A DNA stretch of 64,000 bases from an uncultured Holophagaceae bacterium. GTDB lineage: Bacteria > Acidobacteriota > Holophagae > Holophagales > Holophagaceae. The position numbers and the translations under genes are program-made. The notes beneath the pieces were generated by a model, which did not search any database, was not told the DNA's origin, and saw nothing but the letters and a program-made list of their open reading frames with translations. The stretch is from NCBI GenBank assembly GCA_903857495.1, contig CAIOFF010000042.1, positions 1 to 64,000 on the forward strand, read 5' to 3'. Positions 43,952 through 52,644 of this stretch are shown piece by piece (the stretch's first letter is position 1; each line of letters starts with the position of its first letter).

Positions 43952-44023
43952 GCGCACCTCGAGACACTTTGGGGGCAAGCATCTCCACTTCCGTGGGATT
44001 CTGGAAGGTCTGAGGAGCCATTC
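43952..44023. promoter_or_regulatory. Divergent control region between MarR-family and ABC-F genes
   Basis: Only 72 bases separate the two starts, so promoters overlap. CTTCCGTGGGATTCTGGAAGGTC includes a short inverted CTTCC/GGAAG pair that could be a MarR-type operator. AGGAG for the ABC-F start lies at its right end. Confidence 0.35.
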
Positions 44024-45952
44024 TTGCCATCCATCGCCCTGAGTTTGATCAATGTCACGAAACGATATGGCGCGACACCCATTTTGGATGGACTGAGCCT
44101 CGGTCTCTTTCAGGGCGAGAAGGTGGGCCTCATTGGCAAGAACGGCGCGGGGAAGAGCACCCTCTTCCGCCTCCTGTCCGGGGACGAGAGTCCGGACACC
44201 GGCGAGGTCGTGGTCACCCAGGGCCAGCGCATCGCCCGGCTCAGCCAGGAGCCGCACTTCGCCCCGGGCGCCACGGTGCAACAGGCGCTGGAGGCCGCCC
44301 TGGCGGATCACGCCGCCTTCCTCGCCCGCCACCAGGAGATCCACGCGGACCTGCACGGCAGCTCTCCCGAGGTCGAGGCCCGGCTGCATGACGAGCTGCA
44401 GACCATCGAGCACCACCTGGACCACTGGGGCTGGGACCTCCAGCCCCGGCTCAAGGCCGCGGCCAGCACCTGGGGCCTCCTGGACCTGGACGCCGAAGTG
44501 GAATCCCTCTCTGGAGGCTGGCGGAAGCGCGTGGCGCTGGCCCAGGCCTGGCTCAAGGAGCCGGACGTCCTGGTGCTGGACGAGCCCACCAACCATCTTG
44601 ACCCCGACCAGGTGGAGCGCCTGGAAGCCTGGCTCCTGGCATTCGAGGGTGCCCTGCTGCTGATCACCCACGACCGCCACCTCCTGGACGCCGTCGCCAC
44701 CCGGATGCTGGAGCTGGAAGACGGCGCCCTCCGCAGCTATGAGGGCGGCTACAGCGACTACCTGCTGGAGAAGTCTGACCGCGAGTTCCGCGAGTCCCGC
44801 CTCACCGAGCACATGCAGAACCGCCTGCGCCGGGAGATGGCCTGGCTCCGCCGCGGCGCCAAGGCCCGCACCCGGAAGTCCAAGCTGCGCATCCAGGAGG
44901 TGCTGGACCTGAAGGACAACGTGGACGACCGGACCCGCCTGGAGTCGCGCCAGGGCCTCGCCTTCGCCACCGGCGGCAACCGCAGCGACGCGCTGATCCG
45001 GGCCGAGGGGGTCTGCTTCGCGTATCCGGGTGGTGCGGAGCTGCTGGAGGGGATCGACCTCAGCCTGCAGCGCGGCATGCGCATCGCCCTGCTTGGCCCC
45101 AACGGCTGCGGCAAGTCCACCTTCCTGAAGGTGCTGCTGGGCGAGCTGGAGCCGACGGGCGGCGAGGTCATGCGCCATCCCAAGCTGGCGATCACCGCCA
45201 TCTCCCAGGGGCGCGGGGAGCTCGACGGCACGCGCAGCATCCTGGACAATCTCGCCGACCGAGCCGCCCTCGTGGACACCGGCAATGGGGCGGTGCTCGC
45301 CCATGTGTATCTCACCCGCTTCGGGTTTCCCGTGGACCAGCAGAACCGCTCGGCCTCGACCCTCAGCGGGGGGGAGCGGAACCGCCTGCTGTTGGCCAAG
45401 GCCATGCTCAGCCCCGCGGACCTGCTGGTCCTGGACGAGCCGACCAATGACCTGGACATCCCCACCCTCCAGAACCTGGAGGAGGCCCTGCTGGGCTTCA
45501 CGGGCACCCTGCTCCTGGTGAGCCACGACCGGTTCTTCCTGGATCAGGTCGCCACCCACACGCTGGCCTGGAATGGCGCAGCCTCTCCCCGCTGGGAGCT
45601 CTACGAGGGCCCGCCCTCCACCGTGCGCAGCCTGCGGGAGGCGCGAACGGCCGCCCAGGCCCCGGTCCGCGCAGAGCTGTCCCGTCCGGCCGCCCGGGCC
45701 GAGGCGGCCAAGCCCCGAAAGCCCGGCCTGTCGCAAAAGGAGCAGCGCCGCCTCGACGAGGTCGAGCGGACCCTCGCGGAGGTCGCCGAGCGGATCGCCG
45801 AGCTGGACCGGGTCCTGGCCGATCCCACAGCCTTCCTGCGCCCCGAGAGTCCGGGCCATGCAGCCCTCCGGACCCGGGAGACCTTGCTCACTGAATCGGG
45901 TGACCTTGAGCTGGAGTGGCTGGAACTCGAAGGGAAGCGGGCGGAGCCCTGA
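44024..45952 (+). CDS. uup: ABC-F ATPase, Uup-like
   Basis: A 642-residue soluble protein with two ABC domains and no membrane part. Domain 1: GKNGAGKST (about 37-45), LSGGWRKR, LDEPTNHLD. Domain 2: GPNGCGKST, LSGGERNR, LDEPTNDLD. The inter-domain linker is rich in Arg, and a C-terminal Glu/Arg coiled coil (about 560-642) matches Uup. These act on ribosomes or DNA-repair intermediates; some give antibiotic protection. The start is TTG at 44024 with GAGGAG six bases upstream. Confidence 0.87.
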   Translation: MPSIALSLINVTKRYGATPILDGLSLGLFQGEKVGLIGKNGAGKSTLFRLLSGDESPDTGEVVVTQGQRIARLSQEPHFAPGATVQQALEAALADHAAFLARHQEIHADLHGSSPEVEARLHDELQTIEHHLDHWGWDLQPRLKAAASTWGLLDLDAEVESLSGGWRKRVALAQAWLKEPDVLVLDEPTNHLDPDQVERLEAWLLAFEGALLLITHDRHLLDAVATRMLELEDGALRSYEGGYSDYLLEKSDREFRESRLTEHMQNRLRREMAWLRRGAKARTRKSKLRIQEVLDLKDNVDDRTRLESRQGLAFATGGNRSDALIRAEGVCFAYPGGAELLEGIDLSLQRGMRIALLGPNGCGKSTFLKVLLGELEPTGGEVMRHPKLAITAISQGRGELDGTRSILDNLADRAALVDTGNGAVLAHVYLTRFGFPVDQQNRSASTLSGGERNRLLLAKAMLSPADLLVLDEPTNDLDIPTLQNLEEALLGFTGTLLLVSHDRFFLDQVATHTLAWNGAASPRWELYEGPPSTVRSLREARTAAQAPVRAELSRPAARAEAAKPRKPGLSQKEQRRLDEVERTLAEVAERIAELDRVLADPTAFLRPESPGHAALRTRETLLTESGDLELEWLELEGKRAEP

Positions 45953-46032
45953 CCCGTCACAACTTCACGGGGGGGACTCCTCAGCCCCGGCCTTTTCGCT
46001 ACCCTGGAACCTGACCTAATTTTGGAGTGCCC

Positions 46033-47040
46033 ATGCGCCCGCTGTCTCTCATGCTTTTTTCCACGGTTGCCCTCGTGGCCCAGGCCCCTGCCGCTGCGGA
46101 TCTCGCCCAGAAGTTCAACACCGAGCTGCCCGGGATCACCCAGATGCTGAAGGAGCTCAAGGCCAATGAGGCCCTGACCAAGATGCAGGGCCTGGTCCCC
46201 GCCCAGCGCCCCGCCTTCAACGCCTCCAGCGCCCAGGCCATCGGCCAGAGCCTGGACAACGCCCAGGGGCTGATGTCGCTCTACCGGCTCTGGGCCAACG
46301 TCTACTCCGAGGCGGGCCTCTGGGAGAAGGCCGTGGAGATCCAGGAGCGGCGCGCGAAGGATGCCCGCGGCACCCTGGACGACCTGGAGAAGGCCCAGTC
46401 GCCCATCGCAGCCCAGTGGCGCAAGGTCGCCCAGGAGTCCAGCGACTACGTGGCCAAGAGCACGCCCCGGCTGCAGGAGCTCCAGGCCAGCCTGAAGGCC
46501 CTGCAGGAGGATGTGGCGGCCGTGAACTCGAAGCAGAAGAAGCTGGATGCCAAGGGGGTCGAGGAACTCAAAGTCCGCATCGCCAATGCTCCAGCCGACC
46601 AGCAGGAAGCCGACCAGATCCTGGCCGCCCTGCCCGTCCACAAGCAGAATGTGGGTAATGCGCCAAAAGTGGCCAAGATGCTCGGCGACAACCGCAAGGA
46701 AGTCGAAGGCATGATCAAGGCGGCCGACGAGGCTCTGGCCAAGGCCCGGAAGTCCGTGGCAGACCAGAACGAGGAGATCACCAAGTTCAACACCGACCAG
46801 ATGCTGAAGAAGGTGAAGATTGTCGGCAAGAAGAACTGGGTGGACGCGGTGCTCCGCAACCACGACAACGTGACCCAGCTGGGCAACGCCCAGGCTCAGG
46901 CCGCCTTCCTCAACCGCCTGCTGGTGCTGGATCCTGGCAACCCGGGGGCGCAGAAGGCGCTGGAGAACCTGGTCGCCGGCAAGGACGCCTTCATCAAGGA
47001 AGCCAAGCCTGCGAAGAAGAGCGGCGCCAAGAAGAAGTAG
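46033..47040 (+). CDS. Exported helical protein with Lys-rich tail (first of a pair)
   Basis: A 335-residue protein with signal MRPLSLMLFSTVALVAQA. The rest is alpha-helical with a coiled-coil-like middle (about 120-260) and a C-terminal TPR-like unit FLNRLLVLDPGNPGAQKALENL. It ends in AKPAKKSGAKKK. GGAG lies five bases upstream. No enzymatic motif is seen. It seems related to the next gene (same layout, similar repeat near the C terminus, same lysine tail), which is 33 bases downstream. Confidence 0.7.
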   Translation: MRPLSLMLFSTVALVAQAPAAADLAQKFNTELPGITQMLKELKANEALTKMQGLVPAQRPAFNASSAQAIGQSLDNAQGLMSLYRLWANVYSEAGLWEKAVEIQERRAKDARGTLDDLEKAQSPIAAQWRKVAQESSDYVAKSTPRLQELQASLKALQEDVAAVNSKQKKLDAKGVEELKVRIANAPADQQEADQILAALPVHKQNVGNAPKVAKMLGDNRKEVEGMIKAADEALAKARKSVADQNEEITKFNTDQMLKKVKIVGKKNWVDAVLRNHDNVTQLGNAQAQAAFLNRLLVLDPGNPGAQKALENLVAGKDAFIKEAKPAKKSGAKKK

Positions 47041-47072
47041 CTGGTCCACCCCACCCGCTGAGAGGAGCGCCC

Positions 47073-47927
47073 ATGAGCCGCTTTGCCTTCCTGCTCGTCT
47101 GCGCCCTTGCCGCGAGCCTGAGCGCTCAGAGCCTCACGGACCGCTTCAAGGAGGTCCGGGGACCCTGGGAGCTCCAGCTGGAGCGGGGGGACGCCGCCAC
47201 CGTCCGCCGCGGCGTGGAGGCCCTGCTCGGTCGCGAGGGCCTCACGGTGAATCCCTCGGACTACAACGACATGCACGCCCTGGTGGCCTTGCGCGGCCTG
47301 GCGGCCCGGGCCTGCGTCTCCGAGGGCAGCTGGGAAGAGGCCGTGGCCCACTTCCAGAAGGCGCGGTCCGCCGCCGAAGAGAACCTGGCCACCGCAGAGC
47401 CCCTGCTGGCGAAGACCCGCATGGAGCATGAGCTGAAGCTCCACGAGTTCCGGGAGGCCATGGCCAAACAGGCGCCGCGGCTGCGGGAACTCGACGAAGC
47501 CCCCGGTCTCACCGCGGACCAGCTGAAGCTCCGCCAGCAGCTCAAGATCTTCATGGACGAGCAGCAGGCTGCCATTGCCCACAGTGAGCGGGCCCTGAAG
47601 GACATCGAGAACATCCTCACCCGCCTGCGCCAGGCCAAGGAGACCACCTCAAGGGCCGCGGCCGACTGGCAGGCCTTCCTCGCCGCAGAGAAGGCGGAAG
47701 TGGCCGAGACGGGTGGCACCACCCGCTACGTGACCGAGAAGCTGGAGCAGGTGAAGGGCGATGACGCCCGTCCCCGGCAGGACCGGCTGGCCTATGCCCG
47801 CCGCCTGCAGAAGCTGGACCCCGCCAACAAGGACGTCCTCCGGCTCGTGAACGGACTCCTGGGTAAGGAGGAGGCGTCCGAGGCCCCCAAGCCCGCCAAG
47901 AAGAAAAAGGCTCCCGCGAAGAAGTAG
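47073..47927 (+). CDS. Exported helical protein with Lys-rich tail (second of a pair)
   Basis: A 284-residue protein with signal sequence MSRFAFLLVCALAASLSAQ. Helical throughout, including HFQKARSAAEENLATAEPLL and a coil around 130-200. Near the end YARRLQKLDPANKDVLRLVN mirrors the LDPGN segment of the previous protein and it also ends in a Lys/Ala-rich tail (PAKKKKAPAKK). Function is unknown; a structural or envelope role is possible. A strong terminator follows. Confidence 0.7.
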   Translation: MSRFAFLLVCALAASLSAQSLTDRFKEVRGPWELQLERGDAATVRRGVEALLGREGLTVNPSDYNDMHALVALRGLAARACVSEGSWEEAVAHFQKARSAAEENLATAEPLLAKTRMEHELKLHEFREAMAKQAPRLRELDEAPGLTADQLKLRQQLKIFMDEQQAAIAHSERALKDIENILTRLRQAKETTSRAAADWQAFLAAEKAEVAETGGTTRYVTEKLEQVKGDDARPRQDRLAYARRLQKLDPANKDVLRLVNGLLGKEEASEAPKPAKKKKAPAKK

Positions 47928-47950
47928 CCCAGCCTACATGCTTTGCACGA

Positions 47951-47984
47951 ACGAGAAACGGCCCCGGGAGGGGCCGTTTCTCGT
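47951..47984. terminator. Strong terminator after the secreted-protein pair
   Basis: A 15-bp stem ACGAGAAACGGCCCC pairs with GGGGCCGTTTCTCGT around loop GGGA. It has flanking AT content and probably works in both directions, separating the plus-strand pair from the minus-strand beta-barrel gene. Confidence 0.8.
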
Positions 47985-48000
47985 CAGAGCGGAGGCCGGT

Positions 48001-48654
48001 TTAGAACACCCACCCAAACCCGACCTTCAGGAAGTCTGTGCTGGGCGGATCACCGGCGCTGGCGCTGTTGCCAGTGATGGTCTTGTGGAAGGTGGCCTCC
48101 AGGGTGAACCGCATGCCCGAGTCATAGCCGAAGCTGTGGCCGATACCCGCATTGGCGCCCAGGCGGCTCTTGCGGGTGGTGTCCGTGTAGTCGTAGAGCG
48201 GATCCCCGAAGCTGCGGTCGAACTGCTCGAAGTCAGCGGAGAGGCCTGCCACGAAGTAGAGACCGCGGTGGCGGAAGGCGGTGCCCTGCGGGAAGATCTG
48301 CAGATCCCCCCCGAGGTTGAACTGGGAGTGACGCAGGTTGATGGAGGTCTCGCCCGCAGCCCGGTTGGTGCCGTTCTCGGCAGACCCGCTGAGGTTCAGG
48401 CGAATGGCCAGGTTCCGGTCCATGGGGAAGCTGACCGTGATGCTGCCGCCGAGGCCCACGTCGTAGGTCTCCTTCTGGGTCGGGATCGTCCGGGCCTCCG
48501 AAGGGCTGTAGTAGGCCGGGTAGCTGGTAGAGGCAAAGGCCCCCGTGGGGGAGATCAGGTTGAGGCTGAAGCCCATGTGTGGGCTCTGGGCCAGCAAGGC
48601 CGATCCCGAGGCGAGCACCAGGGGAAGCAGGAACAAGGACGAGGCGTGGCGCAT
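48001..48654 (-). CDS. Outer-membrane beta-barrel protein
   Basis: A 217-residue protein with signal MRHASSLFLLPLVLASGSALLA. Alternating hydrophobic segments, many aromatic ends (GLYFVAGLSADFEQF, MRFTLEATFHKTI) and the terminal Phe in KVGFGWVF are the marks of a small beta-barrel inserted by BAM. The function is unknown. GGAGG lies seven bases before the ATG. An upstream in-frame extension to 48804 has no signal and is not used. Confidence 0.72.
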   Translation of the reverse strand: MRHASSLFLLPLVLASGSALLAQSPHMGFSLNLISPTGAFASTSYPAYYSPSEARTIPTQKETYDVGLGGSITVSFPMDRNLAIRLNLSGSAENGTNRAAGETSINLRHSQFNLGGDLQIFPQGTAFRHRGLYFVAGLSADFEQFDRSFGDPLYDYTDTTRKSRLGANAGIGHSFGYDSGMRFTLEATFHKTITGNSASAGDPPSTDFLKVGFGWVF

Positions 48655-48885
48655 GGAGTCCTCCAGGTTGAACACTGAGGCTACGAGCGAAGGCTGTGCC
48701 AGGTTACGCAGAAGGCGGTCATTCCTTGGATGCCAGCCACGGCCCTTTGGTTGAATCGGCCTTGTGGCTGCGGCATTTTGCCTCTGGTCGGTGCCAAGCT
48801 GCAACGGCTGGTCCCGGCTCTGAGGTCAATTTGCCGCCATCCCGGCGCGAGGGATGCCCTACTCTTGACGGGATGAGGACGATTC

Positions 48886-49653
48886 ATGGCTTGGAAGCAG
48901 GATCTGGCGAAACTCAAGCAGCAGCTCGGTCCGGAGGTCCCGGCGGCGCCGAAGGCTCCGGTAAGGCCTGTCCCTAAGCCGACGGGCACCGGCAGCCTCG
49001 ACGACGAGGACGCCATGTTCCTCTCCGCCATGGGCCTGAAGGCCGCCGCCAAGGTGCGCGCTCCCAAAGCGACCCAGGAGCCTGCGGCTCCCGAAGCAGC
49101 GGCCCCGGTGGAGCCACCTCCCCCCGAGACCTTCCAGGAAGCCGTGAAGGAGCTCAAGGGGCTCAAGGCGATGCCCAGGGGCATCCAGCACTCGGCAAAG
49201 CCCGCCAAGGCCCCCACCAAGAGCCTCCCGGCGCAGCAACCGGCCGCCATTCCCGCACCCCCGTCCGCCGAGGTGGCCCCTCCCGTGTCGGAAGTCCAGG
49301 CCCCACCTCCGCCGTCGGCCCCGCTGGAAGCCCCCGCGCCTGCACTGATGCCCCTGCGCTTTCAGCTCGCTGCCGGCATGGCCCTCGAGGTGGACGGAAC
49401 CCTGGATCTCCGGGGCCACACCCTGAATGACGCCCTCCATCGGCTCCAGGATCGCCTGGGGGATGGGCTGGTCCTGGGGTGGCGAAGCCTGCTCGTGAAT
49501 CTGGGCCCGGATCCGGTCCTTCACCAGGGTCTGCTGGACCTGCTGGCCTCGGGCCAGGTGCCCATGGTCGCCCGCTTCGCCCAGGCCCCCGTCCCCATGG
49601 GAGGCAGCCAGGCCTGGCTCCTCTATTTCGGGCCCAACCCGACTCATCCCTGA
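48886..49653 (+). CDS. Smr-domain-like protein, degenerate
   Basis: A 255-residue protein. Residues about 37-50 (SLDDEDAMFLSAMGLK) and a Pro/Ala-rich linker precede a C-terminal domain starting LDLRGHTLNDALHRLQDRL, which resembles the Smr nuclease start LDLHGLTVEEA. The usual HGxG nuclease motif is not evident: the corresponding stretch reads SLLVNLG. Such proteins occur in delta-like bacteria with the same DED...FL segment. The kinase gene begins 22 bases downstream. Confidence 0.6.
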   Translation: MAWKQDLAKLKQQLGPEVPAAPKAPVRPVPKPTGTGSLDDEDAMFLSAMGLKAAAKVRAPKATQEPAAPEAAAPVEPPPPETFQEAVKELKGLKAMPRGIQHSAKPAKAPTKSLPAQQPAAIPAPPSAEVAPPVSEVQAPPPPSAPLEAPAPALMPLRFQLAAGMALEVDGTLDLRGHTLNDALHRLQDRLGDGLVLGWRSLLVNLGPDPVLHQGLLDLLASGQVPMVARFAQAPVPMGGSQAWLLYFGPNPTHP

Positions 49654-49674
49654 ACCGCACAAGGAGCTCCTTCC

Positions 49675-50586
49675 ATGAGTTTGTTGGTAGTCGGCAGTGT
49701 GGCCTTCGATGACCTGACCACCCCTTTCGGGCGGCGCGAGCATGCCCTCGGCGGTTCCGCGACCTACTTCTCCCTCAGCGCCAGCCGCTTCCATCCGGTG
49801 CGCATCGTGGCCGTGGTCGGCGACGACTTCGGCCCGGAGCAGCTGCGCGTCTTCGATCACCGGCCCATCGACCTGAAGGGGCTCTCGAAGGTCAAGGGCC
49901 TCAGCTTCCACTGGAAGGGAGAATACGGCTACGACCTGAACGAGGCCAAGACCCTAGCCACGGATCTGAATGTCTTCGCGGACTTCCGCCCGGTCCTTCC
50001 GGCCGGCTACCGGGAGTCCGAATACCTCTTCCTTGGAAACATCGACCCCGTGCTCCAACTCGAGGTCGTGCGCCAGATGACGACCCGCCCCAAGTGGATC
50101 GCCCTGGACACCATGAACTACTGGATTCGGGGAGCCCGGCCAGCCCTGGAGGCCGTGCTCAAGGAAGTGGACATCCTCCTGGTGAATGATGCGGAGATCC
50201 GGGAACTCACCCAGGACAACAGCCTGATCAAGGCCTACCGCAAGGTCCAGGCCATGGGCCCCCGGATCCTGGTGGTGAAACGTGGGGAATACGGCGTTGC
50301 CATCTTCACCCCCGAAGGCATCTTCGCGGCCCCGGCCTACCCCCTGGAGGAGGTCTTCGATCCCACCGGGGCGGGGGATACGTTCGCAGGAGGGTTCTTA
50401 GGCTATCTTGCCTGGATGGATCGGATGGATGTGACGGCGCTCAAGCACGCCACCCTGGTGGGCTCGGTCATGGCCAGCTTCACCGTGGAGCAGTTTTCCA
50501 CAGAACGGCTCGAGCAGATTTCCCAGGACGAAGTTCGCAACCGCTTATCATTATTTTCAGATATGATCCGCGTCGAAGACCTATAA
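49675..50586 (+). CDS. PfkB-family sugar kinase
   Basis: A 303-residue ribokinase-like enzyme. The N-terminal LLVVGSVAFDDLTTPFG and GGSATYFSLSASR bind the sugar; DPTGAGDTFAGGFLGYL holds the catalytic Asp and anion hole. Substrate unknown; the short size and lack of a lid match this branch of the family. The next gene starts 34 bases downstream. AGGAG is upstream of the ATG. Confidence 0.88.
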   Translation: MSLLVVGSVAFDDLTTPFGRREHALGGSATYFSLSASRFHPVRIVAVVGDDFGPEQLRVFDHRPIDLKGLSKVKGLSFHWKGEYGYDLNEAKTLATDLNVFADFRPVLPAGYRESEYLFLGNIDPVLQLEVVRQMTTRPKWIALDTMNYWIRGARPALEAVLKEVDILLVNDAEIRELTQDNSLIKAYRKVQAMGPRILVVKRGEYGVAIFTPEGIFAAPAYPLEEVFDPTGAGDTFAGGFLGYLAWMDRMDVTALKHATLVGSVMASFTVEQFSTERLEQISQDEVRNRLSLFSDMIRVEDL

Positions 50587-50619
50587 TTACCACTATCCAT
50601 TATTCACTGGGGGATTCCG

Positions 50620-51789
50620 ATGCGCTTGCCCACTCGCCTGAACGCCAGACGGATCTGCGCCTTTGTGGGGGCACCGGGGCTCTCGCTGGCCTTGGCGCTG
50701 GTCGCGCCGGGACTCGAGGCCCAGGAAGTAGCGCCTGGCCCGGTCAAGGTAGAGGCCCACTCGTCGAAGTGGGACTATCCGAAGGAGCTCACGGTCCCCG
50801 AGGGGTCCAAGACTCATCTGGTCCAGAAGGGCGACACGCTCTGGGACCTGGCCGGAAAATACCTTGGCAATCCCTACGCCTGGCCCCAGATCTGGGAGCT
50901 GAACCAGTGGGTCAAGGATCCGCACTGGATCTACCCGGGCGACCCCCTCGTCATCGACTTGGCTCGGGCCGTCGCCACGGCGGGGTCCATCCCCGAGGAC
51001 ATCGCCAACCTGAAGCCCGACCAGCGGCGTTTTGATCCCGCAGCGGTCCGACGCACGGAGCTCGGCTTCGCGTTCCAGGACTTCATCCAGCTGCCCTACC
51101 TCGTACCTGAAGGCGCCGAGGCCCACTACAAGAGCCAGGGCGCATTCCGGATCACAGGCAACAAGCGGGACGACCGCCAGTATCTCGGTGAGGGTGAACC
51201 CATCTATCTGAACGGTGGGGCCGACCAGGGCGTGAAGGTCGGCGACCGGTTCCTGATCCTGAAGACCGTGGCCCGCAAGCTGGCACACCCGTTCGGTACC
51301 AAGAAGAAGCTGGGCGATGTCGTGCAGCAGGCAGGTGTGGTCCGGATCACCTCCGCCCAGGCCAAGGGCTCTGTGGCCGTGATCGAGCGCTGCATGGACT
51401 CGGTGGAGATTGGCGATCGGCTCGTCCGGTTCACGGAACCCGCCAACCTCCCCTTGCAGGTCAGGACGGATATCAATGAGCCCGTCAAGGTTGCTCCAGA
51501 TGCCGCGGTCGTGGTCTACATCCGGGACAGCAAGCAGTACTCGGCCAGCGGCGACATGATCATCATCGACAAGGGCGCCTCGAGTGGCCTCAAGGTAGGG
51601 GATGTACTCCTCGCGCTGCGGGCCCGGACCTTCCCGGTGGGCTCCGGGAATGAGAAGAAGCCCCCCACGGAGGCGGTGAATCACTACCTCGGCCAGGTGC
51701 TGGTGGTGCGTTCAGATGCGGGGACGGCCACCTGCCGCGTGCTGCGCACCATCGAGGAGCTTCGGGGCGGCGACACCATCAGCCGCTAG
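50620..51789 (+). CDS. Exported LysM-domain protein
   Basis: A 389-residue protein with an N-terminal signal (about 1-37, ending at GLEA). One LysM domain at about 66-110 (VQKGDTLWDLAGKYLGNP and WIYPGDPLVI) would bind peptidoglycan glycans. The rest contains beta-rich stretches (DRFLILKTV, GDVLLALRART) and no catalytic residues that I recognise. The operon is PfkB-LysM. A terminator follows at once. Confidence 0.82.
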   Translation: MRLPTRLNARRICAFVGAPGLSLALALVAPGLEAQEVAPGPVKVEAHSSKWDYPKELTVPEGSKTHLVQKGDTLWDLAGKYLGNPYAWPQIWELNQWVKDPHWIYPGDPLVIDLARAVATAGSIPEDIANLKPDQRRFDPAAVRRTELGFAFQDFIQLPYLVPEGAEAHYKSQGAFRITGNKRDDRQYLGEGEPIYLNGGADQGVKVGDRFLILKTVARKLAHPFGTKKKLGDVVQQAGVVRITSAQAKGSVAVIERCMDSVEIGDRLVRFTEPANLPLQVRTDINEPVKVAPDAAVVVYIRDSKQYSASGDMIIIDKGASSGLKVGDVLLALRARTFPVGSGNEKKPPTEAVNHYLGQVLVVRSDAGTATCRVLRTIEELRGGDTISR

Positions 51790-51810
51790 ATCCGCCAGCC
51801 AAGCAAGACC

Positions 51811-51832
51811 AAGGGCCCCGATCGGGGCCCTT
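51811..51832. terminator. Terminator between lysM gene and rsmG
   Basis: AAGGGCCCCGATCGGGGCCCTT forms a perfect 9-11-pair stem between the convergent LysM and rsmG genes, followed by TGTCGTTGT. It probably acts in both directions. Confidence 0.75.
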
Positions 51833-51839
51833 GTCGTTG

Positions 51840-52418
51840 TCAGGACGGACGCAGTTCCAGGACCACCCGCCGGCCCCGGGTGGGGAGCTCGTAGGGATGC
51901 GGAGTGGCCGTCCAGCCTGCGGGCAGGACCTCCCGCTCCCAGTCCAGGGCCTTGAGCGCGAAGAAGGGCGCCCCGGGCCGACCATGACGAGCCCACCAGC
52001 CCAGCAGCTGCTCGAGGGAGCCGAGGGCCTTCGCCGTGCCCCAGTCCGCCTGGAGGGGAGGAAGTGCCTCCAGGCGTCCGTGCAGTGCTTTAAGGTTTGG
52101 CACGGGCAATTCCAGCGTGGCTTGCCGGAGGAAGGCCAGTTTCTTCGTTGAGGCGTCCACTCCGATCACTTCCAGGTCCGGCCGCGCCAGGGCCAGCAGG
52201 ACCGAGGGGATGCCCATCCCCGTACCCAGGTCCACCACCCGGCTACCGGGCCCAAGCAGGGCCAGAAAGGGCAGCAAGGCCGCGGCATCCAGCAGCAGTT
52301 CCTCTCTCCGTTCGGAGATGGGAAGGGCCGTCAGGGCATGGGTCCGGTTCCAGCGATCAAGCAAGGTCAGGAAGCGGCCGAGGGGGTCTGCCAGGTTTCG
52401 GGGGAGGCCGGGGTTCAT
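51840..52418 (-). CDS. rsmG: 16S rRNA m7G527 methyltransferase RsmG
   Basis: A 192-residue methyltransferase. SAM motif I is RVVDLGTGMGIPSVLLA with motif II VIGVDASTKKLAFL and RALPPL... region, the RsmG family pattern. N7-methylates G527 in 16S rRNA. The start at 52418 (MNPGLPRN) has GGTGG upstream and gives the expected length; the extension to 52472 is unlikely. Confidence 0.87.
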   Translation of the reverse strand: MNPGLPRNLADPLGRFLTLLDRWNRTHALTALPISERREELLLDAAALLPFLALLGPGSRVVDLGTGMGIPSVLLALARPDLEVIGVDASTKKLAFLRQATLELPVPNLKALHGRLEALPPLQADWGTAKALGSLEQLLGWWARHGRPGAPFFALKALDWEREVLPAGWTATPHPYELPTRGRRVVLELRPS

Positions 52419-52644
52419 GCCACCAGGATGCCAGAGGTTCCCACTATTTCTGCGAGAATATTCATTAGTCATTTATTGATAGTTTTTATCTTAAAATTTA
52501 ATAATAAATTCTATGCTAAATTTTCAAGTCTAGTGGCCTGAAAAACATTGATTCAATTCGTGCACCTATTAATCTGAGATTGACAGAAAGCCCAATAGCA
52601 AGCATCATTAGTCCCCTTTTATTGATTTTGTAATGGAGAAGGCC
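52419..52644. promoter_or_regulatory. AT-rich divergent region upstream of ybeY
   Basis: Over about 150 bases the sequence is much richer in A/T than the rest of the window. TTGACA (52580-52585) and CATCAT (52603-52608), 17 bases apart, form a plausible promoter for ybeY. ATTAGTCAT appears at 52464, as before the tautomerase-like gene. No small gene of its own was seen. Confidence 0.5.

Noticed and set aside
43952-45859. Long minus-strand reading frame through the ABC-F gene
   Set aside because: It is antisense to a strongly supported ABC-F protein. Only its last 504 bases (MarR-family gene) read as a true protein; the rest is a high-GC shadow.
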